Source: Candidatus Omnitrophota bacterium | GTDB taxonomy: Bacteria > Omnitrophota > Gorgyraeia > 2-02-FULL-51-18 > JAGOUK01 | Length of the DNA stretch: 7,629 nucleotides | Assembly (NCBI GenBank): GCA_020058965.1 | Contig: JAGVCY010000057.1 | Location: 1-7,629 of the forward strand | Direction of reading: 5' to 3' | Shown here: one piece after another, positions 1 through 6,231 of the stretch | Position numbering within the stretch: position 1 is the stretch's first letter | Layout of the letters: each line of letters starts with the position of its first letter | The notes under the pieces: model-generated | What the model saw: the letters and a program-made list of their open reading frames with translations, nothing else | Told to the model about the DNA's origin: nothing | Databases searched by the model: none | Translations under genes and position numbers: made by a program

Positions 1-2
1 AG

Positions 3-3000
3 ATCCTCACCCGTATCGAGCCGGCCGCCGGCTCAGATCCCACCGCCGCCCGGATGGCCGCGCGGACGGATGACGAGCTGGACCGAGAGGCCAAGAATTA
101 TTTGGGCCGGAGGACGCGAGTGACCGGCGTCAGGGAGTATAAAATTCTCTACGGTCGGTCCGTGCTCGTGCGTTTTAAGGATCAATCAACCGCGATTTTT
201 CATCCGGCATCAGGAAAATGGATCAAATTGGCCGCGCCAAGCACGGTTCCGCTTGATCAAGTAATCGTATCTCAAATAGACCGAACCACATTGGCTTTTT
301 TTGTGAGTGGTCGAACCCGAAAAATCCATGACGCTGAATTTCTAATGTCCGGCGAGGAGACGGTCACCAAACGAGAAGATCTCGTTCAATACCCCTATTG
401 GGTGCATTTAAGGAACGGAGATATCCTTACGGTGCAAAATCGATTGATCGACCGCATCTTGCAGGCAGATCCTGACCTCAAAAAGCGCGTGCAAGATTTG
501 ATACGCCCAGACATGAAGTTTACGCGAGAGGAATTACTTCGCTCAGCAGACGCTTTTAGAGCACCCAAATTTATAATGACGGACATTCCTTTGCTCAAGT
601 TATTCTTTTATTTGGGATTGCGCGAACTGAATGCAATAGAAAGTATCAGGCAAATGCTTCTGGCCGGTCTTCAAGCAATCCCGCCGGCCAGGCATGAAAA
701 CTTTTTGCGGCATGTAATCAGCGTGTTTCTGCTGCCCGATCAAGCAATTAACGAAGAGACCAATTCTGCGGCCCTTATTCATGTCTTCATCGACAGATTA
801 AGCAAGGCCCCCATGTTCAAGGCGAATCCGGCTCAAGTGTTCGAAGGGTTGCTTCGAGATCTTCGCGCCATCATTCAAACTTACGAGAAACACGCCAAAA
901 AAAGTCCGTCCAGTCGGAGGGAGAGTCTATCCTCACTGGTCAGACATTACCTTGGTCTTTTAACCGAGCCCGAGAAAAAAAGACAGGTCGGCGCGCGCAT
1001 GGCCTCCGCCGCGGAAGATGCCAAAAAAGTCGCGGCAGAAGTCATCGCCGCACTTCCGGAACAATGGTTGAACGGAAAAATACTTGCCTGGAAATTATTA
1101 GATTTTTCTCCCGACGATCACTTGAACCCCCTGTTTCCCTATTTCAGATTTATCGTAAATCGGGGGGATGGTTCCGAGGACATTCGCTTGGTGGTGTGCG
1201 ATACGGAGGGACGAAAGATCCTGCTGGATAGGCCTGTACGATCCTTCGACCGACGCGAACCATGGAAAAATATCCAACTCGTCGGTTTTGGAAACACGGC
1301 GACTGTTTTGATCGACCGCGTTCAGCACCCATTGCCCGCGCGACCCGCGGCCATGGATGCCCGCGAATGGAAATTGTTGAAGACCAGAAAACTCCACGAA
1401 GTAGTCGATGCGAGAATTAAGATCAAATTAATGAACTATTTTAGGCTTCATTCCGGATCCGCTCAGGTGACTCGTCTCTCTTCATTTCCGATCATAGGCC
1501 TTCTAGCCTCTGATGCGATAGCAAATATTCTGTTGAATGTGATGATCCAAAACCGAACCAGCCCCACTCCCGAATCCTTTTTGAAGGAAGCCGTAAGCGC
1601 GTTGGCGGTTGTTTTTGATGCGGTGCCGGCCGCAGATCGGATAGCCGTATTTGGCAGAATCGATAAGTGGTGCACGATGGAAAGACAAGAGGGAGAGTCT
1701 AGCTTAAGTCGTCTTGCATGGCTGCAGGTTATGATTAGGGCGATCGCCCAGAGAGAGGTAAAAAATCCCAATGCGGCCGCCGAGTTTATTTTAAAAAAGC
1801 TTACCTTGGAGGGATGGGCTCGATTCAATGGCGCGCGCATGGCCTCCGCCGCGGAAGATGCCAAAAAAGTCGCCGCGGAAGTCATCGCCGCCCTTCCGGA
1901 GCAGGTTTTAAACGGTAAGGTTTTATTTTGGCAAACCCTTAAAATTCCTCCATACAATAGATTGATGCCCGCCTATCCCTACCTTAAGTTCATAGTTAAG
2001 AGAGGCAACGGACCGGAGGATATCCGATTGGTGGTTTGTGATATCTTCGGGAAAAAGATCGTCCTTGATGAACCGATCCCCTTGTTTGAAGTCACAAGGC
2101 CTTGGGACCGCATTGCTCAGATCATGAGCGGAGGCAAGCCGCATATCGTGATCCGCCAGAAGGACGGATCGGTCAAGGAGCACGAATTACCTGTTTACAA
2201 CAGTGACGACCGAATTCCCCAAGCCCGGCTTGATAGCATCGAAGGAAGGGCCGATGACGAAATATTTGATCCACAAATACGAACAAAGCTAATGAGCTAT
2301 TTTGTTTTTCATTCCGGAATGTCCAAGCCAGTCCCAGCTGGAGCGACGCTAGATAAAATCGGTAAGATCTTAATCAACCTTCTTAATCAAAACCGCTCCG
2401 CCGCGAATCCGGATATCAAGCTCAGAGAGGCGGTGAGCTCCCTTGCCCTCGCATACGAGTCCGTACCTGAAAAAATGCTATTTGAGTTGTTCGTGCGGAT
2501 CGAATGGTGGTGTTTTGAAAAGAGAAAGGCCGGTGAAAGTATTTCTGACGCGCTTGCCTGGCTGCGAAAGTCCCTGCTCGCAATCTCTCAACGCGCCGCC
2601 AAAGATCCTCAAGTAGCGGCCGATTTTATTTTGGATGAATTTTCCATTCCAGCCTGGGGGCGTGCTCATGTCGCGCGATTAGCCCAAAAGGTCCGATCGC
2701 GATCGATCGACGCGCAGGCCTATCGTTGGATCCGGGATCTTGAGGGGCTGCCGCGCGATACGCATGCGGGGGATATCCCATCGGCCGATACCAGACTAAC
2801 GGCATTTGCCGGATCTGGGCTAATGCAGGGCACATCTTACTCGATCTCAGTCAACGGCGGAATTGCCAATGTGACGATGGGGCCGACGATTTTTGTATCG
2901 ACGCCGTTCGGAGCACGGGTCGCACAGACGACACTATTTGTAGGCGGCGGAACACCCATCCAAGTCGTTCAAGGCGGCTCATCATTTACTGGAACACCTG

Positions 3001-3704
3001 CGCCGAGCGAATCAACCGCTGAAGAAAAAAACACTTTGCGGGCGATGGCCGTTTTAGAGCGCCGCGCCGTTGAGCCGACAATCGTACAGAGGAGTTTTGA
3101 CCGCTTGTCTCAGGAACCAGCCGCGCTGGGTGAATACCTTCGGCAAGCCTTGGCGATCAATTTAAGGTTGGCCCGCAGGGGCGTTCCGGTGCGTGTGGTT
3201 CCGGTGATGTCGGCTGCGCGGTTGGCTGAGATCCAAACCACGGATCCGACCGCGTTCGCGCTGATCTCCAAATGGACGCAGACGCTTCGAAAACCCGGTG
3301 AACGGGAAATTTATATTTCGGATTCCGAAGACCCGCGATTTAAAACCGCGATCGATGGAATATTTAGAAACGCACAGGGTGAGCGGACCGGATATATTTT
3401 GGCTCCATTATCGGATCCGAGCGAAGGGGTGAACCTGCCGATCGAAGTGGCCGCGGCCGCGCTCGTGTCTCATCACTCCGAGGCCACTCCCTTGAGCCAA
3501 CCCGAGATCGCATATCTTCGTAACTTATTTGGAACCAATGAGTTGGGATTAAATGATATCGAGCGGCTTCAAACCGGCGATCTGTCGGATTCATTCTGGA
3601 GCCGTGCGCGATCCCTCTTCGTCCTTCCTATCATTAGGGGCATATTGGCCGAAAAGCTGCGTCAAACCCTCGCCCGCATCACGGCCGTCATGCTCTCCGC
3701 CTAA
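3..3704 (+). CDS. Very large uncharacterised repeat protein, 5'-truncated by window start
   Basis: I do not recognise the family and assign no function. The frame is open from position 3 with no stop, so the gene very probably begins upstream. The first Met codon (position 54, used here for numbering, giving 1216 residues to the TAA at 3702-3704) aligns with an internal Met of the later repeats and is unlikely to be the true start. Visible architecture: a diverged unit at about residues 1-312, repeat unit 1 at 313-592, repeat unit 2 at 593-872, a Gly/Ser/Thr-rich, probably beta-strand segment at about 915-985, and a mixed alpha/beta C-terminal domain at about 990-1216. Each unit has a charged/Ala-rich helical head, a beta-rich part containing EDIRLVVCD, and a helical tail containing the pattern AW-L and AA-FIL. 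No transmembrane helix or enzyme motif is evident. Its location cannot be told because the N-terminus is missing. Large proteins of this kind are common in Omnitrophota; that link is inference. Confidence 0.85.
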   Translation: MLTRIEPAAGSDPTAARMAARTDDELDREAKNYLGRRTRVTGVREYKILYGRSVLVRFKDQSTAIFHPASGKWIKLAAPSTVPLDQVIVSQIDRTTLAFFVSGRTRKIHDAEFLMSGEETVTKREDLVQYPYWVHLRNGDILTVQNRLIDRILQADPDLKKRVQDLIRPDMKFTREELLRSADAFRAPKFIMTDIPLLKLFFYLGLRELNAIESIRQMLLAGLQAIPPARHENFLRHVISVFLLPDQAINEETNSAALIHVFIDRLSKAPMFKANPAQVFEGLLRDLRAIIQTYEKHAKKSPSSRRESLSSLVRHYLGLLTEPEKKRQVGARMASAAEDAKKVAAEVIAALPEQWLNGKILAWKLLDFSPDDHLNPLFPYFRFIVNRGDGSEDIRLVVCDTEGRKILLDRPVRSFDRREPWKNIQLVGFGNTATVLIDRVQHPLPARPAAMDAREWKLLKTRKLHEVVDARIKIKLMNYFRLHSGSAQVTRLSSFPIIGLLASDAIANILLNVMIQNRTSPTPESFLKEAVSALAVVFDAVPAADRIAVFGRIDKWCTMERQEGESSLSRLAWLQVMIRAIAQREVKNPNAAAEFILKKLTLEGWARFNGARMASAAEDAKKVAAEVIAALPEQVLNGKVLFWQTLKIPPYNRLMPAYPYLKFIVKRGNGPEDIRLVVCDIFGKKIVLDEPIPLFEVTRPWDRIAQIMSGGKPHIVIRQKDGSVKEHELPVYNSDDRIPQARLDSIEGRADDEIFDPQIRTKLMSYFVFHSGMSKPVPAGATLDKIGKILINLLNQNRSAANPDIKLREAVSSLALAYESVPEKMLFELFVRIEWWCFEKRKAGESISDALAWLRKSLLAISQRAAKDPQVAADFILDEFSIPAWGRAHVARLAQKVRSRSIDAQAYRWIRDLEGLPRDTHAGDIPSADTRLTAFAGSGLMQGTSYSISVNGGIANVTMGPTIFVSTPFGARVAQTTLFVGGGTPIQVVQGGSSFTGTPAPSESTAEEKNTLRAMAVLERRAVEPTIVQRSFDRLSQEPAALGEYLRQALAINLRLARRGVPVRVVPVMSAARLAEIQTTDPTAFALISKWTQTLRKPGEREIYISDSEDPRFKTAIDGIFRNAQGERTGYILAPLSDPSEGVNLPIEVAAAALVSHHSEATPLSQPEIAYLRNLFGTNELGLNDIERLQTGDLSDSFWSRARSLFVLPIIRGILAEKLRQTLARITAVMLSA
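990..2669 (+). repeat. Two tandem 840-bp (280-residue) repeats inside the large CDS
   Basis: Unit 1 is 990-1829 and unit 2 is 1830-2669, with exactly the same length and no net indel. Both begin with the same 25 residues (GARMASAAEDAKKV... to LPEQ). At DNA level the first 44 bases (990-1033 and 1830-1873) are identical, and over 75 bases there are only five differences, all synonymous. The bodies are recognisably homologous but much more diverged. Shared landmarks include LNGK, PY-FIV-RG-G, EDIRLVVCD, KLM-YF--HSG, QNR and the tail pattern AW---AI-QR. Weaker heads of the form [AGV]AR[ML]A stand at 45-59 (preceding a diverged 315-residue unit) and at 2670-2684, exactly 840 bases after unit 2 begins. 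Confidence 0.93.
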
Positions 3705-3719
3705 TTATTCAGTCGTCAT

Positions 3720-3750
3720 TTGACCCCGCGCTTCCAAGCGGGTGTATAAT
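3720..3750 (+). promoter_or_regulatory. Candidate sigma70-type promoter for the 6S-like RNA
   Basis: A perfect -10 hexamer TATAAT lies at 3745-3750. A -35-like TTGACC lies at 3720-3725, with a 19-base spacer, longer than the ideal 17. Transcription would start near 3757, about 20 bases before the terminal stem of the structured RNA that follows. No open reading frame on this strand lies in the next 400 bases, so the promoter would serve a non-coding RNA. The GC-rich inverted repeat CCCGC/GCGGG (3724-3741) falls inside the promoter spacer. Confidence 0.5.
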
Positions 3751-3756
3751 AATTCC

Positions 3757-3967
3757 AGGTTTTTAAGTATTATTTTCCTGCGTTGCTCGCGATTCGTTAC
3801 GCTCATACGCGCGAATCCGATTCATACCAAGTGGGTGTTGAAATTTCGGTGCGGACAGGCCCGACGATCTTGTCGGGTAGGAAGCATCGGAACTAGGTAC
3901 CCGCCCTGTTAAAACAGGGATTCTGCCGGGCGTAACACACGGCAACGCGGGTCTATTTTTATTTTTT
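3757..3967 (+). ncRNA. ssrS: Candidate 6S RNA (SsrS)
   Basis: 6S RNA binds sigma70-RNA polymerase holoenzyme by mimicking an open promoter. This stretch folds by eye into the 6S plan. A terminal stem of 10 pairs (one G-U) joins 3777-3786 (CCTGCGTTGC) to 3942-3951 (GCAACGCGGG). A large central region follows, containing small hairpins (GATTCG 3791-3796 with CGAATC 3812-3817; CCTGT 3905-3909 with ACAGG 3914-3918). A long interrupted apical arm is built from GTGGGT/ACCCGC (3831-3836/3899-3904), TTTCGGTGC/GCATCGGAA (3844-3852/3884-3892) and CCCGAC/GTCGGG (3860-3865/3872-3877). The 3' stem arm runs into a T-rich stretch (3952-3967), as expected for an intrinsic terminator. The size, about 175-210 bases, fits 6S RNA. 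TTCATACC (3821-3828) and GGAAGC (3880-3885) recall, from memory, segments of E. coli 6S RNA. From memory too, 6S genes lie near rarA in several lineages, and rarA follows here. Another structured RNA is possible. The mature ends are estimates. Confidence 0.6.
3942..3967 (+). terminator. Intrinsic terminator-like 3' end of the 6S-like RNA
   Basis: The GC-rich 3' arm of the RNA's terminal stem (3942-3951) is followed at once by TCTATTTTTATTTTTT (3952-3967). The matching 5' arm is 165 bases upstream, so the stem is the closing stem of the whole RNA and not a short local hairpin. The last six T residues also form the outer edge of the palindrome at 3962-4067. Confidence 0.45.
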
Positions 3968-4067
3968 CGATGAAACCGCGTCATCTGCTTCGTTGCGGCT
4001 GCGCTCGCATAGGATGACTATGCGTCGCTTGCCGCGCCTCGCATCTGACGCGGTTTGATCGAAAAAA
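3962..4067. repeat. 106-base imperfect palindrome (REP/MITE-like)
   Basis: The outer arms 3962-3983 and 4046-4067 are reverse complements over 22 bases with a single mismatch (position 3972 against 4057). The innermost arms CGCATAG (4006-4012) and CTATGCG (4018-4024) close on a five-base loop, GATGA. The DNA between inner and outer arms is only partly complementary (for example TGCGGC against GCCGCG). No coding frame fits. T6 stands on the left and A6 on the right, which is the wrong polarity for a terminator on either strand. The form suggests a dispersed palindromic element or a structured RNA arm. Whether it is repeated elsewhere in the genome cannot be seen from this window. Confidence 0.75.
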
Positions 4068-4079
4068 TGTGTTAGTGCG

Positions 4080-4153
4080 ACCCGACCCGACCAGCTCGCG
4101 CTTCGCGCGCAACCCAACCCAACCCGACCCGACCAGCTCGCGCTTCGCGCGCA
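4080..4153. repeat. Pair of identical 32-bp direct repeats with C-tract linker
   Basis: The 32 bases at 4080-4111 recur exactly at 4122-4153, a period of 42 bases. Each copy starts with ACCCGACCCGACC and ends in a small hairpin, CGCGC-TTC-GCGCG. The linker continues a five-base rhythm of CCC plus a purine pair. As a result four CCC tracts separated by two bases each lie at 4113-4115, 4118-4120, 4123-4125 and 4128-4130. On the - strand this reads as four GGG tracts with two-base loops, a textbook G-quadruplex motif. The array looks like a short variable tandem repeat. No coding role is apparent. Confidence 0.85.
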
Positions 4154-4169
4154 GACCGAATGCCCCTGC

Positions 4170-4215
4170 TTGAATAATCCATGAAACCATGTATCCTATA
4201 AGTAAGGAAACATGG
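4170..4215 (+). promoter_or_regulatory. Candidate promoter and operator of the antitoxin-toxin-rarA operon
   Basis: TTGAAT (4170-4175) and TATCCT (4192-4197) form a plausible -35/-10 pair with a 16-base spacer. The -10 is imperfect, and TATAAG at 4197-4202 is an alternative. CCATG half-sites occur at 4179-4183 and 4187-4191, and an inverted partner, ACATGG, lies at 4210-4215. The arms CCATGT (4187-4192) and ACATGG therefore flank the -10 region. Type II antitoxins usually repress their own operon by binding such sites, so this is a reasonable operator candidate, but that role is inferred. A strong Shine-Dalgarno (AAGGAGA, 4217-4223) follows, six bases before the ATG at 4229. Confidence 0.45.
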
Positions 4216-4228
4216 AAAGGAGACCTTT

Positions 4229-4504
4229 ATGAATTGGTTGACGGCTACGGTTGGGACTAAAGGGCAGATCACCCTTCCTAAAAAAGTGCGGCAAGCTATC
4301 GGCGCGGTGCATCCGGGAGATCTCGTCGGATTTTTGGTGGACGAAAACGGAGGAGTCGTTAAGATCGTCCGCATGGACGTGCGGCCGGCAGAAGAATCCT
4401 ATACGGCGGAAGAAATGCGCAAATTGGTCGGACTGGCAAAGGAAAAGGGCGGCAAAACTTTTGGCTCGTCCAAGGATTTTTTAAAGCATTTGGATCGAAT
4501 GTAA
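4229..4504 (+). CDS. AbrB/SpoVT-type antitoxin, DNA-binding
   Basis: This 91-residue protein carries a SpoVT/AbrB swapped-hairpin DNA-binding domain at residues 5-48. The characteristic core TVGTKGQITLPKKVRQAIG, then PGD and a hydrophobic strand, is clear. The C-terminal part (about 55-91: YTAEEMRKLVGLAKEKGG..., ending KDFLKHLDRM) is charged and helical, as in antitoxins that wrap and block their toxin. The start is well supported by AAGGAGA six bases upstream. The stop is three bases before the next gene, which encodes a RelE/ParE-like protein of the same length, so the two form a type II toxin-antitoxin module. The expected role is to neutralise that toxin and repress the operon. The alternative, a free-standing AbrB transition-state regulator, is less likely given the partner. 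Confidence 0.85.
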   Translation: MNWLTATVGTKGQITLPKKVRQAIGAVHPGDLVGFLVDENGGVVKIVRMDVRPAEESYTAEEMRKLVGLAKEKGGKTFGSSKDFLKHLDRM

Positions 4505-4507
4505 AAC

Positions 4508-4783
4508 ATGCGGTATCGGCTCACTCCGTCGTATGAGCGGCGCTTCAAGTCGCTTCCTGGCGACCGGAAAGAAAAGGTCCGAAAAGCGCTCAGGATGCTT
4601 GCGGCACTTTTTGAGACCGGCGAAATGCCGGCCGGGCTTGGTCTGAAGTCTTTGACCGCGGGCGTGTGGGAAGTTCGAGCAGGCCTTGCCGATCGGGTTC
4701 TGTTCCAAAAAAACGCGGATCTTGTCGAATTTTTGATCGTTGGCACACACGATGAAGTTCGAAAATATTTAAAAGAAAGATAA
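4508..4783 (+). CDS. RelE/ParE-superfamily toxin of a type II toxin-antitoxin system
   Basis: The 91-residue protein has the size and layout of the RelE/ParE fold. There is an N-terminal strand and basic helices (YRLTPSYERRFKSLP, then DRKEKVRKALRML), followed by a GLGLKSL turn at 43-49, WEVRAG at 54-59, RVLF at 63-66 and a C-terminal strand and helix, VEFLIVGTHDEVRKYLKER. RelE-type members cleave mRNA on the ribosome and ParE members poison gyrase. Which applies here cannot be settled: W54, R57, R63 and H81 are possible functional residues only by position. The ATG is three bases after the antitoxin stop, and no good Shine-Dalgarno precedes it (GGA at 4492-4494 is 13 bases away), which suggests translational coupling. 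Pairing an AbrB-type antitoxin with a RelE-like toxin is less usual than AbrB-like with MazF or PIN toxins. The gene looks intact. Confidence 0.8.
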   Translation: MRYRLTPSYERRFKSLPGDRKEKVRKALRMLAALFETGEMPAGLGLKSLTAGVWEVRAGLADRVLFQKNADLVEFLIVGTHDEVRKYLKER

Positions 4784-4784
4784 C

Positions 4785-6116
4785 TTGGATCTATTTGAAA
4801 CCACTCCTCAGGATTCTAAGAAATATGAGCCGCTGGCCAGCAGGATGCGGCCGCGGAATCTAAGTGAATTCTTTGGGCAGAAGCATATTCTGAAGGATGG
4901 GGCGCTTTTGCGGCGTGTGATCGAGACGGATCGGCTTTCTTCCATCATCTTGTACGGCCCGCCCGGTTGCGGTAAGACGACACTCGCGCTGATTATTTCC
5001 AAGGAGACGAAGAGTTTTTTTGAATCGGTGAACGCGGTGTCGTCGGGCGTCGCGGACCTCAGAAAGGTGCTCGACAAGGCCAAGACAAATCTCAAGGCGT
5101 TCAACAAACGCACGATACTTTTTATCGACGAGATCCACCGGTTCAGCCGCTCCCAGCAGGATGTGCTGATGCCGGATGTGGAGCGGGGGAATCCGCTGCT
5201 CATCGGCGCGACGACGCAGAATCCATTTTTTGCGATCAACTCGCCGCTATTATCGCGGTCGCTCGTGTTTGAGCTTAAGCCGCTTGGGGAAGAGGATATT
5301 CTGGATGTGCTGAACCGAGCGCTCTCCGATAAGGAGCGCGGACTTGGAAAATATCAGGCGCGGATGGACCGGGAGGCGCTGAAGTTTTTGGCATCGGTGT
5401 GCGAAGGGGACGCGCGGCGGGCGCTGAACGCGCTCGAAGTGGGAGTGCTGTCCACACCGCCGGGCAAGGACGGCGTGATCGATTTTTCTCTCGCAGTCGC
5501 CCAGGACTCGGTCCAGAAAAAAGCCGTTCGGTATGATCAGGACGGGGATGAGCATTACGACCACGCCTCCGCGTTCATCAAGTCGATGCGCGGTTCGGAC
5601 CCGGACGCGGCGATCTATTACCTGGCGAAGATGCTGTACGCGGGCGAGGACCCCCGCTTCGTTGCGCGGCGGCTCGTGATCTGCGCGGCGGAGGATGTCG
5701 GTAACGCCGACCCCCAAGCGCTAGTCATCGCCAACGCCGCTCTGCAAGCGTCGGAATTTATCGGCATGCCCGAGGCGCGCATCCCGCTCGCCCAAGCCAC
5801 GACCTACATCGCTTGCGCGCCCAAATCGAACGCCGCCTACCTAGCCATCGATAAAGCGATGAAGGACGTCGAAGAAGGCCGGTCGTTGGAAGTGCCCGCC
5901 CACCTCAAAGACTCTCACTACAAAGGCGCCCAAAGCCTGGGGCGCGGAGTGGGTTACCAATACGCGCACGACCATCCCGGCCATCACGTCGCCCAGGAAT
6001 ACCTGACCGAAGCCCGCCGCTACTATGAGCCAACCCGGCAGGGGCTCGAAAACACCTTCCGAGACTATTTGGAGCAAATTCGGGGGTCCGCCGGGAAGCC
6101 AAGCAAAACAATATAA
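4785..6116 (+). CDS. rarA: RarA/MgsA replication-associated recombination AAA+ ATPase
   Basis: RarA (also YcaJ, MgsA; eukaryotic Mgs1/WRNIP1) is a cytosolic clamp-loader-like ATPase that acts at stalled replication forks. This 443-residue copy is close to the 447 of E. coli and aligns along its length. It shows the N-terminal pattern PLASRMRPRNLSEFFGQ, Walker A GPPGCGKTT (58-66), Walker B ILFIDE (111-116) with HRF following, sensor 1 ATTQN (142-146), an arginine finger in LLSRS (R158) and sensor 2 GDARRALNALE (208-218). The C-terminal oligomerisation region has the family signatures KSMRGSDPDAAIYYLAKM, AAEDVGNADP and ACAPKSNAAY. The start is TTG at 4785, one base after the toxin stop. An in-frame stop at 4770-4772 excludes earlier starts, and the next Met (residue 21) would cut conserved sequence. 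It is apparently co-transcribed with the toxin-antitoxin pair. Confidence 0.97.
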   Translation: MDLFETTPQDSKKYEPLASRMRPRNLSEFFGQKHILKDGALLRRVIETDRLSSIILYGPPGCGKTTLALIISKETKSFFESVNAVSSGVADLRKVLDKAKTNLKAFNKRTILFIDEIHRFSRSQQDVLMPDVERGNPLLIGATTQNPFFAINSPLLSRSLVFELKPLGEEDILDVLNRALSDKERGLGKYQARMDREALKFLASVCEGDARRALNALEVGVLSTPPGKDGVIDFSLAVAQDSVQKKAVRYDQDGDEHYDHASAFIKSMRGSDPDAAIYYLAKMLYAGEDPRFVARRLVICAAEDVGNADPQALVIANAALQASEFIGMPEARIPLAQATTYIACAPKSNAAYLAIDKAMKDVEEGRSLEVPAHLKDSHYKGAQSLGRGVGYQYAHDHPGHHVAQEYLTEARRYYEPTRQGLENTFRDYLEQIRGSAGKPSKTI

Positions 6117-6202
6117 CCTTGAGAGTAATTTAACGAGAAATATAAGAATTTAACCATTTCAAAACAAAGCTCTCCAAACCGGTTTTTCCTCAATGTGAAG
6201 CC

Positions 6203-6231
6203 TTGAATAACACCCCCCAGCCCAGTATACT
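6203..6231 (+). promoter_or_regulatory. Sigma70-type promoter for the secreted protein gene
   Basis: TTGAAT (6203-6208) and TATACT (6226-6231) are separated by an ideal 17 bases. The expected start near 6238 gives a leader of about 105 bases before the ATG at 6344. The surrounding 6117-6343 spacer is AT-rich and without genes. No intrinsic terminator is visible after rarA: the palindrome AAACCGGTTT at 6176-6185 has no loop and no following T-run, so some read-through from rarA remains possible. Within the leader I see no riboswitch that I can name. Confidence 0.6.

Noticed and set aside
3724..3741. Hairpin CCCGC/GCGGG after the large gene as its terminator
   Set aside because: The stem has only five pairs and is followed by TGTATAATAA, not a T-run. 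It also overlaps the likely promoter spacer of the RNA gene.
3850..3890. Signal recognition particle RNA domain IV, suggested by ACAGG and GGAAGCA
   Set aside because: The apical loop is GATCTT instead of a GGAA-type tetraloop, the spacing of the two internal-loop strands does not fit, and the whole structure matches 6S RNA better.
3962..4067. Palindrome as a bidirectional terminator
   Set aside because: T6 precedes and A6 follows the stem on both strands, which is the wrong order for intrinsic termination.
4080..4153. Short CRISPR array, since two identical 32-bp units are present
   Set aside because: There are only two units with a 10-base linker that continues the repeat's own C-tract rhythm, with no unique spacer and no cas genes nearby.
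3763..4374. Minus-strand open frames of 69-100 codons across the intergenic region
   Set aside because: They run through the structured RNA, the palindrome and the tandem repeats, giving repetitive Arg/Gly/Ala-rich translations, and have no convincing ribosome sites.
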